Source: Nocardioides mangrovi (lineage in GTDB: Bacteria > Actinomycetota > Actinomycetes > Propionibacteriales > Nocardioidaceae). From it: a stretch of 64,000 nt of DNA. The notes beneath the pieces were generated by a model. It was not told the origin of the DNA, did not search any database, and saw only the letters and a program-made list of their open reading frames with translations. Positions 23,897 through 32,800 of this stretch are shown here, one piece after another. Where the stretch lies: the NCBI RefSeq assembly GCF_020073815.1, contig NZ_JAIQZJ010000001.1:1008429-1072428 (forward strand). Direction: 5' to 3'. Position 1 is the first letter of the stretch. Each line of letters begins with the position of its first letter. The position numbers were made by a program, and so were the translations under genes.

Positions 23897-24744
23897 CGCA
23901 GGCTCTCCTTGACCAGGTCGCGCAGCACGATCTCGCCGGTGCCCTCGAGGCCGGACTGCCGGGTCTGCAGCGGGACCCAGTCCGGGTGCGCGAACCGCAG
24001 CTCGAAGACCTCCTCGCAGGACACGACCCGGTCGCCGCCGGGGATCGCCGCCGCGAGGCAGTTGAGCATCGTGGTCTTGCCGGTCTGGGTGCCGCCGGAG
24101 ACCAGCACGTTGAGGCCGGCCCGGATCGAGGCCTCGAGGAACGCCGCCGCCGGTGCGGACAGGCTGCCGAGCTGGACGAGGTCGGCGAGCCGCGAGGCGC
24201 GGACGACGAACTTGCGGATGTTGACCGCCGAGAAGCCGCGGCTGATGCCCTCGAGGACGACGTGGAGACGGTGCCCCTCGGGGAGCATCGCGTCGACGAA
24301 GGGCTGGCTGACGTCGATGCGGCGGCCGCTGGACTTGAGCATCCGCTCGACCAGCTCCTGCACCTGGGCCGTGGTGAGGACGAGGGTGGTGAGCTCGTGG
24401 CGACCGTTGCGGGCGACGAAGACCCGGGAGGGGTCGTTGATCCAGACCTCCTCGACCGAGTCGTCGTCGAGGAAGGGCTGGAGCGGGCCAAAGCCGGAGA
24501 CCCGGGCGACCAGCTCGCCGACCAGGGCGTCCACGTCGGGGACCGGCGCGACCTGGCCGGTCAGGCTCCGCTCGTCGTGGGCGCGGACGACGCCCTCGGC
24601 CAGTCGCCGGACCAGCGCCGCGTCGCGCTGAGGGTCGACGCCCTCGCGGCGGACCAGCTCACGGACGTGCTGGTCGAGCTGCTCGACCAGGTCGTCGTGC
24701 GCGGGCGTGCCCGCGTCGACCACCGCTGCGTCGTACAACGACAT
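23887..24744 (-). pseudogene. cpaF: cpaF/tadA ATPase, N-terminal fragment (split by the island)
   Basis: Starts at ATG 24744. Helical N-terminal domain, GFGPLQPFLDDDSVEEVWIN, then the ATPase core with Walker A SGGTQTGKTTML (near 225-236), VVSCEEVFELRF and LRDLVKESLR, after which native sequence stops. In the integrated state the frame continues into the island and ends at 23797, adding about 30 foreign residues. The product would bind but not hydrolyse nucleotide properly, lacking GEVR and the His box. First gene of the tad operon. Confidence 0.93.
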
Positions 24745-24794
24745 GCGATCCCCCGATGGATTCGTCGCCGTGAGTTGCCAGCCTCTTGCCCGAG

Positions 24795-24822
24795 GCGGCC
24801 GGAGCGCAAACGCTCCGGCCGC
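24795..24822 (-). terminator. Terminator after the NlpC/P60 gene
   Basis: GCGGCCGGAGCG (24795-24806) pairs perfectly with CGCTCCGGCCGC (24811-24822) around CAAA. It lies 64 bases beyond the NlpC/P60 stop and 50 bases before the cpaF start, insulating the two transcripts. Confidence 0.8.
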
Positions 24823-24885
24823 TCCCTGTGGACAAGCTCGCTCGGGACAACGACGTCGCGGACCGGGGGTTCCGCGCGATCAGGG

Positions 24886-25452
24886 TCAGCGGGCGCGGAG
24901 GGTGCCCGGGAACCAGCTGTTGGTCCAGACCCGGTCGAGGCGCACGCGGGTGCCGGAGTAGGGCGCGTGCAGGACGACCGGGGTGCCGTTGGGGGCGCGG
25001 CCGGCGAAGACGCCGACGTGGTACACCCCGCCGCCGTCGTAGAAGAACATCAGGTCGCCGCGGTGCATGTGGGCGCGGGTGATCCGGCGGGCGAAGTGGG
25101 CCTGCGCCGAGGAGGTCCGCGGGATCCGGGAGAAGCCGGCGTGGCGGAAGCTGTAGTAGGTCAGGCCGGAGCAGTCGAAGCGGCCGGGGCCGGCGGCGCC
25201 GTACGCGTAGGGGTCGCCCTTCTGTGCGGCGGCGACGCGCATCGCCGCGGCGACCTTCGGGTAGGTGCGCTTCTTCTTGTGGTGGTGCTTCGCGGCGTGG
25301 TGCGTGGTCGCGGCCGTGTGGGTGGCCGTCGCCGCGTGGGCGTCGGCCACCGGGGCCGAGGTGAGCGGGCCGATGGCGAGCGCGCCGCTGAAGGCGAGGC
25401 GGACGCCGGTGCGCGAGCAGGCGCGCAGCATCGACGGGAGAGTGGTCGACAT
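24886..25452 (-). CDS. Secreted NlpC/P60 peptidoglycan hydrolase
   Basis: 188 residues from ATG 25452 (AAGGAA upstream); the longer frame to 25533 would lie inside the riboswitch. A signal peptide (RLAFSGALAIGPLTSAPVADAHA) is followed by a His/Lys-rich linker and the NlpC/P60 domain: FDCSGLTYYSF with catalytic Cys, HRGDLMFFYDG, VYHVGVFAG with catalytic His, and VVLHAPYSG with the third polar residue. Cleaves D-Glu-DAP-type stem peptides at the cell wall. Regulation by the upstream c-di-AMP riboswitch links it to osmotic and wall homeostasis. Confidence 0.9.
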   Translation of the reverse strand: MSTTLPSMLRACSRTGVRLAFSGALAIGPLTSAPVADAHAATATHTAATTHHAAKHHHKKKRTYPKVAAAMRVAAAQKGDPYAYGAAGPGRFDCSGLTYYSFRHAGFSRIPRTSSAQAHFARRITRAHMHRGDLMFFYDGGGVYHVGVFAGRAPNGTPVVLHAPYSGTRVRLDRVWTNSWFPGTLRAR

Positions 25453-25461
25453 GGACGTGGT

Positions 25462-25635
25462 TCCTTCCCACGCCTGCGAGGTGAGCTGTCGGGTTCGGGC
25501 GGAAAGGTGCCCGGCCTGCTGGATGTCTGGCACCCAGGAGGCTTCACCCCGAGCGGCCGCACCGCGGCCGCGAAGATGGGTCCCCCACTCCTGTCCGACG
25601 GGTCATGTCACGCACCCGGGAGGACAGGACTCGGC
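25462..25635 (-). ncRNA. c-di-AMP riboswitch (ydaO-yuaA type)
   Basis: On the minus strand the leader has GACATGACCCG, GGGGGACCCA, a variable GC-rich hairpin, GGGGTGAAGCC, and near the 3' end CCCGAACCCGACAGCTCACC then TCGCAGGCGT, the conserved order of ydaO-yuaA RNAs in actinobacteria. It ends 10-20 bases before the NlpC/P60 start. In known members c-di-AMP binding turns expression off. Confidence 0.88.
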
Positions 25636-25795
25636 GTGCCCGGGGACGGCCTGCCGGTGGGCAGACCGCTCGAAACTACCCACGGGCACTCGGCTTCCCA
25701 CATCGTCAGACAACGGATGCCGTGGCCCAGGCCACACTCCCCGCGTGGATCCGTCGTCCGATTGGACCCAGATCACAGAGTGCGACGGCTGTGGT

Positions 25796-26461
25796 TCAGG
25801 TCGCCGCGTCCGTGACGACCCGCCCGTCCTCGAGGCGTACGACGCGGTCGGCGACCGCCCATACCCGCTCGTCGTGGCTGGCGACGAGGACCCCGGAGCC
25901 GGCCCGCGCGGCGCCGACCAGCACCCCGATCACCTGCTCCACGTGGTCGTCGTCCTGGTGGCCGGTCGGCTCGTCGAGCACCACCAGCCGGGGCGAGAGG
26001 ACGAGCGCACGGGCGACCGCGGTGCGCTGCTGCTCCCCCAGTGAGGTCTCGGTGACCGCGCGGCGGGTGAACGCCCCCAGGTCGAGCGCCTCGGCGAGCC
26101 CGGCCAGCCGCTCGTCGAGGAGGGCGGCGTCGAGGCCGGCGCGATAGGCCGGGAGCGCGATGTTGTCGGCGACGCTGAGCCCGGCCAGCAGGCCGTGCTG
26201 CTGGGGCACCGACGCGATCCGGGCCCAGTCCGCGACCGACGGGCAGGCGTCGCCGTCGAGGGCGACGGTGCCGGCGTCCGGCGACTCGAAGCCGGCCGCG
26301 AGGTGGCAGACCGTGCTCTTGCCGGAGCCCGACGGGCCGGCCAGCGCGACCAGCTCCCCCGGCGCGACGCTGAGCGACACGTCGTGGAGCACCTCGAGGC
26401 GCTGGCCGCGCACGGCGTACCCGTGCGAGACGCCGACGACCCGGAGCCCGCTGTCAGTCAT
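25796..26461 (-). CDS. ABC transporter ATP-binding protein (LolD/MacB type)
   Basis: 221 residues. Walker A GPSGSGKST, Q-loop VPQQHG, signature TSLGEQQRTAVARAL, Walker B RLVVLDEPTG and H-loop SHDE are all intact. The signature begins SLGEQQ rather than LSGGQ, a mild deviation. Starts 8 bases inside the preceding ABC gene. Forms, with the next two genes, a MacB/FtsX-type mechanotransmission exporter. Confidence 0.9.
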   Translation of the reverse strand: MTDSGLRVVGVSHGYAVRGQRLEVLHDVSLSVAPGELVALAGPSGSGKSTVCHLAAGFESPDAGTVALDGDACPSVADWARIASVPQQHGLLAGLSVADNIALPAYRAGLDAALLDERLAGLAEALDLGAFTRRAVTETSLGEQQRTAVARALVLSPRLVVLDEPTGHQDDDHVEQVIGVLVGAARAGSGVLVASHDERVWAVADRVVRLEDGRVVTDAAT

Positions 26462-27275
26462 GGCTCTCCTCCGGCCGGCGCAGCCGCACCCCGTCGCCGT
26501 CGGCCTCGACCACGACCCGGCGGTCGGGGAAGAGGTCGAGCACCTCGGGCGGCAGCTGGAGGCGGCCGGTGCCGTCGATCACGGCCGCGGCGGTACGGCG
26601 GCCCGCGCTCTCGCTGGAGAGCACGCCGTGGCGCAGGCGGAGCAGCCGGTCGGCGCGGTGGGTGATCCGGTCGTCGTGGCTGCTGATCACCACGGTCGAC
26701 CCGGCGGCCGCCGCGGCGAGGAGAGCGTCCATCACCCGGTCGGCGTTGGCGTGGTCGAGCTCGGCGGTCGGCTCGTCGGCCACCAGCAGCTCCGGGGCGC
26801 CGACGAGCGCCATCGCGACGGCGAGCCGCTGCTGCTCGCCGCCGGAGAGCGCGTACGGGCGGTGGTCGGCCCGGTCGGCGAGCCCGACCGCGGTGAGGGA
26901 CTCGTCGAGGTGGCGGTCCGGGGCGCCGCGCCAGGCCGCGACCTGCCGGAGCTGGTCGATCGCGCGCAGGTGCGGGAAGACGGCGCCTGACGAGCGCTGC
27001 GGCACGAAGCCGATCCGGCGGCGGCGCAGCCGGCGCAGCTCGCGGGTCGAGGCCGCGCCCACGTCGTGGCCGAGCAGGCTGAGCTGCCCCGCGCTGGGCC
27101 GGTCGCGGGCGCCGAGCAGGGTGAGCAGGCTGCTCTTGCCGCTGCCCGACGGGCCGGCGACGACCGTGAGGGCGCCCGGACGGAGCTCCAGCCCGATCCC
27201 GCGCAGCGCGTGGGTCTCGCCGGTCGCCGACCGGAAGACCTTCATCAGGTCCTCGCAGGCCACGGTCGCGCTCAT
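26454..27275 (-). CDS. ABC transporter ATP-binding protein with C-terminal extension
   Basis: 273 residues from ATG 27275 (GGAGG 8 bases upstream; five extra codons upstream are possible). Walker A GPSGSGKSS, FVPQRSSG, signature ALSGGEQQRLAVAMAL, Walker B LLVADEPTAELDH, and SSHDD. A 45-residue tail (IDGTGRLQLPPEVLDLFP) resembles an AbrB-like or ligand-sensing extension seen in LolD-like actinobacterial proteins. One base after the permease gene. Confidence 0.88.
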   Translation of the reverse strand: MSATVACEDLMKVFRSATGETHALRGIGLELRPGALTVVAGPSGSGKSSLLTLLGARDRPSAGQLSLLGHDVGAASTRELRRLRRRRIGFVPQRSSGAVFPHLRAIDQLRQVAAWRGAPDRHLDESLTAVGLADRADHRPYALSGGEQQRLAVAMALVGAPELLVADEPTAELDHANADRVMDALLAAAAAGSTVVISSHDDRITHRADRLLRLRHGVLSSESAGRRTAAAVIDGTGRLQLPPEVLDLFPDRRVVVEADGDGVRLRRPEESHD

Positions 27276-27276
27276 C

Positions 27277-30009
27277 TCAGCCGCCTCCACGCAGCACCTC
27301 CGCGGGGTCGTGCCGGCGGACCGGCAGCGATTCGGCGAGCCAGGCGAGCAGGACCAGCAGCGCCAGCCCGGCGACCGGCACCGCGGCGTCGGCGACGCCG
27401 GTGCGCGGGTGCGCGATCGGCGGGATGCTCGGGGACGCGTCGATGGTGGTAGGAGCGAGCAGCAGCACGCCGACGGCGGCGCCCGCTGCGAGGGCGGCCG
27501 TGGCGAGCGCGGCCGCGAGCTCCCAGGCGCGGGCGCGGGCGAGCTCGTCGTCGCGGAAGCCCATCCGTCGCAGCAGCACGTCGGAGGTGGTGTCGCGTTC
27601 GGCGAGCCGGAGCGCCAGGAGCAGGCCGGCCGCGAGGGCGAGGACGAGGAGGACCACGCCGAGCGCCAGGACGTAGCCGGCGGCCCAGGACGAGGCGACC
27701 AGGCCGTTGTCGATGCGGGCGTCGGCGGCGGTCGCGACGACGCCGTCGGTCGCGACGTCGGCCTGGTCGAGGTCCGCTCGCAGCCCCGAGGCGGAGTCGC
27801 GGCTCCACACGAACGACGTGAAGGCGCCGGGCGTCTTGCTCAGGGAGCCCTCCTTGCGCGGGTCGATCGTCGGCGGCACCAACCGGAAGAGCCAGCGACT
27901 GTCGGCGACCGCGGTGAGGACACCGGGGTCGGCCTCCGAGCCGGGGAAGGCCGGGACCACGCCGACCACGCGGATCGGGACCGACGAGCTGCCGTCGAAG
28001 ACGATGATCGAGGTGGCGCCGACCTCCAGGTCGGTGTCGCCCACCAGGATCACCGGCAGCACCTTGCTCCTGCGGTCGAGCCGGGGCACGAGCCGCCGGC
28101 CGCCGGAGACGTCGTCGGACGCGCCCCAGTCGGCGACGTCGGCGAAGCTGTCGGGGTCGATCGCGAGCAGCGGGAACTGGCCGAAGTCCGGCGGCAGCGT
28201 CACGCCCCGGGTCCAGACGACCGTCGTGCCGTCGACGGGCGGCAGCACCGCCCGCTCCGTGCCGTGCGCGCGCAGGCTCTCGGCGACCTCGATCGTCGTG
28301 GGCGCCCCGGCCAGGGCGGCCGTCTTGTCGGCGACGCCGACGTCCACCCCGCGGCGGACGGTCAGGGAGTAGGAGAAGAGCGCGAGGGCCACGGCGACCA
28401 CGGCGGTGAGCGCGGTGATCTCGCGGACGACGGGGCCGGTACGCCGGGCCGCGAGCCAGCGCGGGGTGCCCGGCCGGGCCCGCGTCGTACGACGGGAGCG
28501 GAGCCAGCCGACCGCCCGGATCACCACCATCGCGACGCTCGCGGCGACCAGGAACGCGAAGGCCGCGATGAACGGGCTGCGGTTGCGGTCGGACGGGTCG
28601 GCGGAGAGGACGCCGAACGCGACGACGGCCGTCGCGACCACCAGCAGGGCGCTCCACGGCACCACCACCCGGCCGCGGCCGAGCCGGGAGACCCGGTCGA
28701 GCCGGTCGGTGGCGAAGGCCGCGATGCCGGTGGTCGCGGCGAGGAGCAGCAGCGCGGCGCCGGCCGTGCGCGCGGCGAGCCCGACCTCGGGCGCGCCGAC
28801 GGTCAGGATCGCGCCGTCGGACGGCCCGGCGGTGTGCACGCTGAGGACGGCGAGGCCCAGGCCGGCCGGGACCGCGACGAGGCAGGCGAGCAGCGCCTCG
28901 AGCCCGGCGAGCAGCGCGAGCTCGACCGGGTGGAGGCCGAAGCCGGAGGCGACCAGCTGCTCGCGGCGGCGGCTGCGGCCGAGGAGCACCCAGGCCGAGA
29001 CGAGGAGCAGCACCGCGAGCGCCTGGCCGGCCAGGGCGTGGGGATGCACCTGGCGCTCGGCGGAGGTCGCGGTGAGGTCGGCGGACTCGCTGATCCGGGG
29101 CAGCCCGGAGATGGTGGTGAGCGTGGCCGGCCGTGGCTGTCCGGAGGCGAGCGCGAAGTAGAGGTCGGTGGAGCCGTCGAACGCCTCCTTGCCGAGGCGC
29201 TTCGTGCGCGCCACGGCCGCCGCGGCCCCGTCCGGCGTCACGTCGGGATCGAGCCGCAGGTCGGCGGTGTAGATGGGGGTGTCCGCGATCTTCACCATCA
29301 TCCGGTCGAAGGTCGACCGGCCCAGGATCGCGAGCGGGAGGCTGACGGTCGGCGCCTCCGCGTTGGTGGGGTAGAACCACCGCCCGGCGTCCGGGTTCTT
29401 CGCGAGCTGCGCCGGCAGCACCCCGCCGGCGACGGGGTCGTAGGTGCCCGCGAGCACGGTGGGCGCGACGGTGAGGTCCTCGCCCAGGAAGGTCGAGATG
29501 GTGCCCAGCTTCACCTTGTCCCCGACCTCGAGGCCGAGCTCGTCGGCGACCTCGGTCGGCAGCCAGACGCCGTCGGCGTCGGGGTCGCCGCCCAGGGCCT
29601 CGATCGCGCCGTCGTGGTACCACATCGCCGCCGTCGAGGTGGCGCCGTTCGCGACCGCCACGGCCTTGAGGGAGATGCTCAGCGAGGTGTCGGCGGCGGT
29701 GAGCACCGGGTCGCCGTACGACGGCATCGCGGCCAGCGCGTCGAGCAGGTCGTCGGCGCCGTCTCGGTCGATCACCGCGTCCCAGGTGACCCGCAGGTCG
29801 CCGGAGCCCTCGCCGTAGCGGGTGCCGTCACCGGCCGCGAGCCCGGAGCGGAGCGCGGTCGCACCGGCGGTGTCGACGAAGAGCCGCGGCGCGACCACGG
29901 AGGCGACCACGAGCGTGACCGCCAGGAGGACCAGCGCGCCCCAGCCGGGTGAGCGCAGCAGCCGGCCGGGCGCAGCCCTCCACAGGGCGTGCGCGGCCGG
30001 CCGGATCAC
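27277..30009 (-). CDS. ABC transporter permease, FtsX/MacB-like, duplicated
   Basis: 910 residues with an N-terminal helix, a large extracellular domain (about 45-310), a membrane block (315-520), a second extracellular domain (540-740) and a final block of helices ending with SLPVRRHDPAEVLRGGG. The DPAEVLR end is typical of FtsX-domain permeases. Two such halves in one protein mean a monomer could replace the usual dimer. Encoded first, followed by its two ATPases; two different ATPases with one double-length permease is consistent with a heteromeric exporter. Substrate unknown. Confidence 0.85.
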   Translation of the reverse strand: MIRPAAHALWRAAPGRLLRSPGWGALVLLAVTLVVASVVAPRLFVDTAGATALRSGLAAGDGTRYGEGSGDLRVTWDAVIDRDGADDLLDALAAMPSYGDPVLTAADTSLSISLKAVAVANGATSTAAMWYHDGAIEALGGDPDADGVWLPTEVADELGLEVGDKVKLGTISTFLGEDLTVAPTVLAGTYDPVAGGVLPAQLAKNPDAGRWFYPTNAEAPTVSLPLAILGRSTFDRMMVKIADTPIYTADLRLDPDVTPDGAAAAVARTKRLGKEAFDGSTDLYFALASGQPRPATLTTISGLPRISESADLTATSAERQVHPHALAGQALAVLLLVSAWVLLGRSRRREQLVASGFGLHPVELALLAGLEALLACLVAVPAGLGLAVLSVHTAGPSDGAILTVGAPEVGLAARTAGAALLLLAATTGIAAFATDRLDRVSRLGRGRVVVPWSALLVVATAVVAFGVLSADPSDRNRSPFIAAFAFLVAASVAMVVIRAVGWLRSRRTTRARPGTPRWLAARRTGPVVREITALTAVVAVALALFSYSLTVRRGVDVGVADKTAALAGAPTTIEVAESLRAHGTERAVLPPVDGTTVVWTRGVTLPPDFGQFPLLAIDPDSFADVADWGASDDVSGGRRLVPRLDRRSKVLPVILVGDTDLEVGATSIIVFDGSSSVPIRVVGVVPAFPGSEADPGVLTAVADSRWLFRLVPPTIDPRKEGSLSKTPGAFTSFVWSRDSASGLRADLDQADVATDGVVATAADARIDNGLVASSWAAGYVLALGVVLLVLALAAGLLLALRLAERDTTSDVLLRRMGFRDDELARARAWELAAALATAALAAGAAVGVLLLAPTTIDASPSIPPIAHPRTGVADAAVPVAGLALLVLLAWLAESLPVRRHDPAEVLRGGG

Positions 30010-30051
30010 GCCGTCACCCTACGACCGTGGGAGCGCTCCCGCCAGGCACTT

Positions 30052-30834
30052 TCAGCCGTCGACCTCGGCCAGCAGGTCGGCCACCGAGTCGACGATCCGG
30101 GTCGGTCGGTAGGGGAAGGTCTCCACCTGCTCGGGCCGGGTCGACCCGGTCATCACCAGCACCGTGCGCAGGCCGGCCTCGAGGCCGCTGATGATGTCGG
30201 TGTCCATCCGGTCGCCCACCATCACCGTCGTCTCGGAGTGGGCCTCGAGCCGGTTGAGGGCGCTGCGCATCATCAGCGGGTTGGGCTTGCCGATGAAGTA
30301 CGGCGTGCGTCCGGTCGCGGTGCTGATCAGGGCCGCGACCGACCCGGTGGCGGGCAGCATGCCGTGCTGGCTCGGCCCGCTCGGGTCGGGGTTGGTCGCG
30401 ATGAAGCGGGCGCCGGCGGCCACCAGCCGGATCGCCCGGGTGATCGCCTCGAAGGAGTAGGTGCGGGTCTCCCCCAGCACGACGTAGTCGGGGTCACGGT
30501 CGGTCATCACGTAGCCCACGTCGTGCAGCGCGGTGGTGAGGCCGGCCTCCCCGACGACGTACGCGGTGCCGCCGGGGCGCTGGTCGTCGAGGAACTTCGC
30601 GGTCGCCAGCGCCGAGGTCCAGATCGCCTCCTCCGGCACGTCGATGCCGCTGCCGAGCAGCCGGGCGCGCAGGTCGCGCGGGGTGAAGATCGAGTTGTTG
30701 GTGAGCACCAGGAAGCGCCGGTCCGACGCCTTGAGCCTCTCGATGAACTCCTGCGCGCCCGGGATCGGCACCTCCTCGTGGACGAGCACGCCGTCCATGT
30801 CGGTCAGCCAGGTCTCCACGGGGCGCGAGGTCAT
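30052..30834 (-). CDS. HAD-superfamily IIA hydrolase (NagD-like phosphatase)
   Basis: 260 residues from ATG 30834. TWLTDMDGVLVHEE is motif I with the nucleophile Asp, LVLTNNSIF motif II, then a C2-type cap, GKPNPLMM with motif III Lys, and VMVGDRMDTDI motif IV. NagD-like enzymes remove phosphate from nucleotides or sugar phosphates; substrate unknown. Confidence 0.9.
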   Translation of the reverse strand: MTSRPVETWLTDMDGVLVHEEVPIPGAQEFIERLKASDRRFLVLTNNSIFTPRDLRARLLGSGIDVPEEAIWTSALATAKFLDDQRPGGTAYVVGEAGLTTALHDVGYVMTDRDPDYVVLGETRTYSFEAITRAIRLVAAGARFIATNPDPSGPSQHGMLPATGSVAALISTATGRTPYFIGKPNPLMMRSALNRLEAHSETTVMVGDRMDTDIISGLEAGLRTVLVMTGSTRPEQVETFPYRPTRIVDSVADLLAEVDG

Positions 30835-30859
30835 GGCCGCATGATGGCAGAGCCCGGGG

Positions 30860-32068
30860 TCAGCGCCGCGGGAGCAGCACGTCGATGCCCTCGGCGGGGT
30901 GCTCCCCCTGGACCCGGCCGCCGAGCGCCTCGACGACGCCGCGGACCTGGGAGACCCGGTCGAGCTGGGGGCTGTCGCCGGCCTCGGCGTGCTCCTCGGC
31001 CTGGACGTGGACGCGCAGGTGGCCGCCGGGCTCGCCGCGGAAGACAAGCCGCACCGGGCCGGCGCTGCGGCGTACGACGTCGGCGAGCAGCAGGTCGGTG
31101 ACGTGCTCGACGGGGCCGGGCGTGTAGGTGAGCTCGAGGTCGCCCTCGACCGCGGCGGCGAGGGTGCGGTTGCGGGCCGCGAGCCGGTCGGCCCAGCGCT
31201 GGGCGAGCTGCGTGGAGAGGTCGGCGAGGTCCAGCTCGGCGCCCGCGACCAGGGAGCCGCGCCGGGTGAGGTCGACGAGGTCGCCGGCCACGGCGTCGAC
31301 GGTCTGGACGCTGGCCAGGGAGCGCCCGATCGCCTCCTTGGCGTCCTCGGGGACGTCGTCGCGCAGGGTGAGCTCCTCGAGCTCGAGCCGGATCCCGGTC
31401 AGCGGCGTGCGCAGCACGTGGGAGGCGTGCTCGGCGAACTCCCGCTCGCGGTGCAAGCGGTCCTCGAGCTGCAGGGCGCTCGAGCGCAGCGCGTCCGAGA
31501 TCGACCGGGCTTCCGGGATCCGGGTCTCCGGGAGGTCGAGGTCGAAGCGGCCGCGGCCCAGCGCGGCGGCGGCGAGCGCGAGCCGCTGGAACGGCGCGGA
31601 GAGGACCGTCGCGATGAGGAAGCCCGCGATGCCCGCGGCGACGGCGATGAGCAGGAAGAGCGCGGCGATCGAGCCGATGTCGCGGCCGAGGATGTCGCGC
31701 ATCACCGACCGGGACTGGCTGACGGTGACGGTGGTGCCGTCGCGCATCGAGCTGCCGGAGATGTCGTCCTCCGGGTCGGCGTCCTCGTCGTAGTCCGACC
31801 CCGAGGCCACCACCGGGGCACCGGTGCCGTCGTCGTAGGAGATCCGCTCGTCGTCACCGACCAGGCCGTCGAGCAGCTCGGGGGTGACCTCGCGCCCGTC
31901 GGCGGTCCGGTCGTGGAGGATCGCAGCCACCAGGTCTGCCTCCTGCGTGACCTGGACGGCGACCTGCTCGCGGATCACGTCGCGCAGCACGTAGGTGCGG
32001 ACGGCTCCGGCCACGAAGAGGAGCACGATGCTCAGGACGACGAAGGCAGCGGTGAGGCGCTCACGCAT
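30860..32068 (-). CDS. Sensor histidine kinase with degenerate ATP-binding domain
   Basis: 402 residues. Two membrane helices (about 8-24 and 131-157) frame an acidic extracellular loop (AVASGSDYDEDADPEDD-like, about 80-105). A HAMP-like segment leads to the dimerisation helix with FAEHASHVLRTPLTGIRLEL, phospho-acceptor His217. The following region lacks a recognisable N box and the DxGxG G1 box: VEHVTDLLLADVVRR and HVQAEEHAEAGDSPQLDRV stand where they should be. It may keep only phosphatase activity or rely on another kinase. The start lies 8 bases inside the response regulator gene. Confidence 0.85.
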   Translation of the reverse strand: MRERLTAAFVVLSIVLLFVAGAVRTYVLRDVIREQVAVQVTQEADLVAAILHDRTADGREVTPELLDGLVGDDERISYDDGTGAPVVASGSDYDEDADPEDDISGSSMRDGTTVTVSQSRSVMRDILGRDIGSIAALFLLIAVAAGIAGFLIATVLSAPFQRLALAAAALGRGRFDLDLPETRIPEARSISDALRSSALQLEDRLHREREFAEHASHVLRTPLTGIRLELEELTLRDDVPEDAKEAIGRSLASVQTVDAVAGDLVDLTRRGSLVAGAELDLADLSTQLAQRWADRLAARNRTLAAAVEGDLELTYTPGPVEHVTDLLLADVVRRSAGPVRLVFRGEPGGHLRVHVQAEEHAEAGDSPQLDRVSQVRGVVEALGGRVQGEHPAEGIDVLLPRR

Positions 32069-32756
32069 CGGGGGTGCCGCCCTCGAGGCGGAAACCCACG
32101 CCCCGAACAGCCACCACCCGGTCCGTCACTCCCACGCTCTCGAGCTTCTGGCGGAGCCGACCGATGGTGACGTCGAGCGTCTTGGTCGAGCCGTACCAGT
32201 TCTCGTCCCACACGTCGGCCATCAGCCGGCCGCGGGAGACGACCTTGTCCCGGTTGGCGGCCAGGATCGAGAGCACCTCGAACTCCTTGCCGGTCAACGG
32301 GACCTCCTCGGTGCCCGCGTAGACCCGCCGCGCCTCGATGTCGATGCGCAGCCCGTCGTGGCGGGCGGGCTCGGCGGCATGGCCGCCGGCCGAGGAGGTA
32401 CGGCGCAGCAGGGCGCGGACCCGCGCCTGGAGCTCGGCCAGGCCGAACGGCTTGGCCAGGTAGTCGTCGGCCCCGTAGTCGAGACCCACCACCCGGTCCA
32501 GCTCGCCCGCCCGCGCGGTCACGATGATGATCGCCCCGTCGTACCCGTCCTCCCGGGCACGGCGGCAGACCTCGAGCCCGTCGATGTCGGGCAGTCCGAG
32601 GTCGAGGATCACCAGCTCGGGCGACGACGCCAGGGTCTCCAAGGCCTTCTCGCCGTTGTCGACCCACTCGACCTCGTAGCCCTCACGCTCCAGTGTGCGG
32701 ACAAGGGGGAACGCGATGTCCTCCTCGTCCTCCACGACCAGAACCCGGTGCGCCAT
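32061..32756 (-). CDS. Two-component response regulator, OmpR/PhoB family
   Basis: 231 residues from ATG 32756 (another ATG four codons earlier). Receiver: VLVVEDEED, phospho-acceptor Asp52 in ILDLGLPD, TARAG, and DYLAKPF. Effector: winged helix with LTGKEFEVLSILAANRDKVVSRGRL and TKTLDVTIGRLRQKL. It is the cognate partner of the kinase encoded next. Confidence 0.93.
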   Translation of the reverse strand: MAHRVLVVEDEEDIAFPLVRTLEREGYEVEWVDNGEKALETLASSPELVILDLGLPDIDGLEVCRRAREDGYDGAIIIVTARAGELDRVVGLDYGADDYLAKPFGLAELQARVRALLRRTSSAGGHAAEPARHDGLRIDIEARRVYAGTEEVPLTGKEFEVLSILAANRDKVVSRGRLMADVWDENWYGSTKTLDVTIGRLRQKLESVGVTDRVVAVRGVGFRLEGGTPDA

Positions 32757-32800
32757 GTGAGCGAGCATAGGGCCCGAGCGGTGTGTCCACGCGCGAGTAC

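Noticed and set aside
26569..29952. A 1,127-codon plus-strand open frame opposite the ABC permease
   Set aside because: Composition is low-complexity and the opposite strand has clear ABC-permease features; it is a shadow.
30860..31127. A normal HATPase_c domain at the end of the sensor kinase through a frameshift
   Set aside because: No alternative frame in the region restores N or G boxes, so a sequencing frameshift does not explain the loss.
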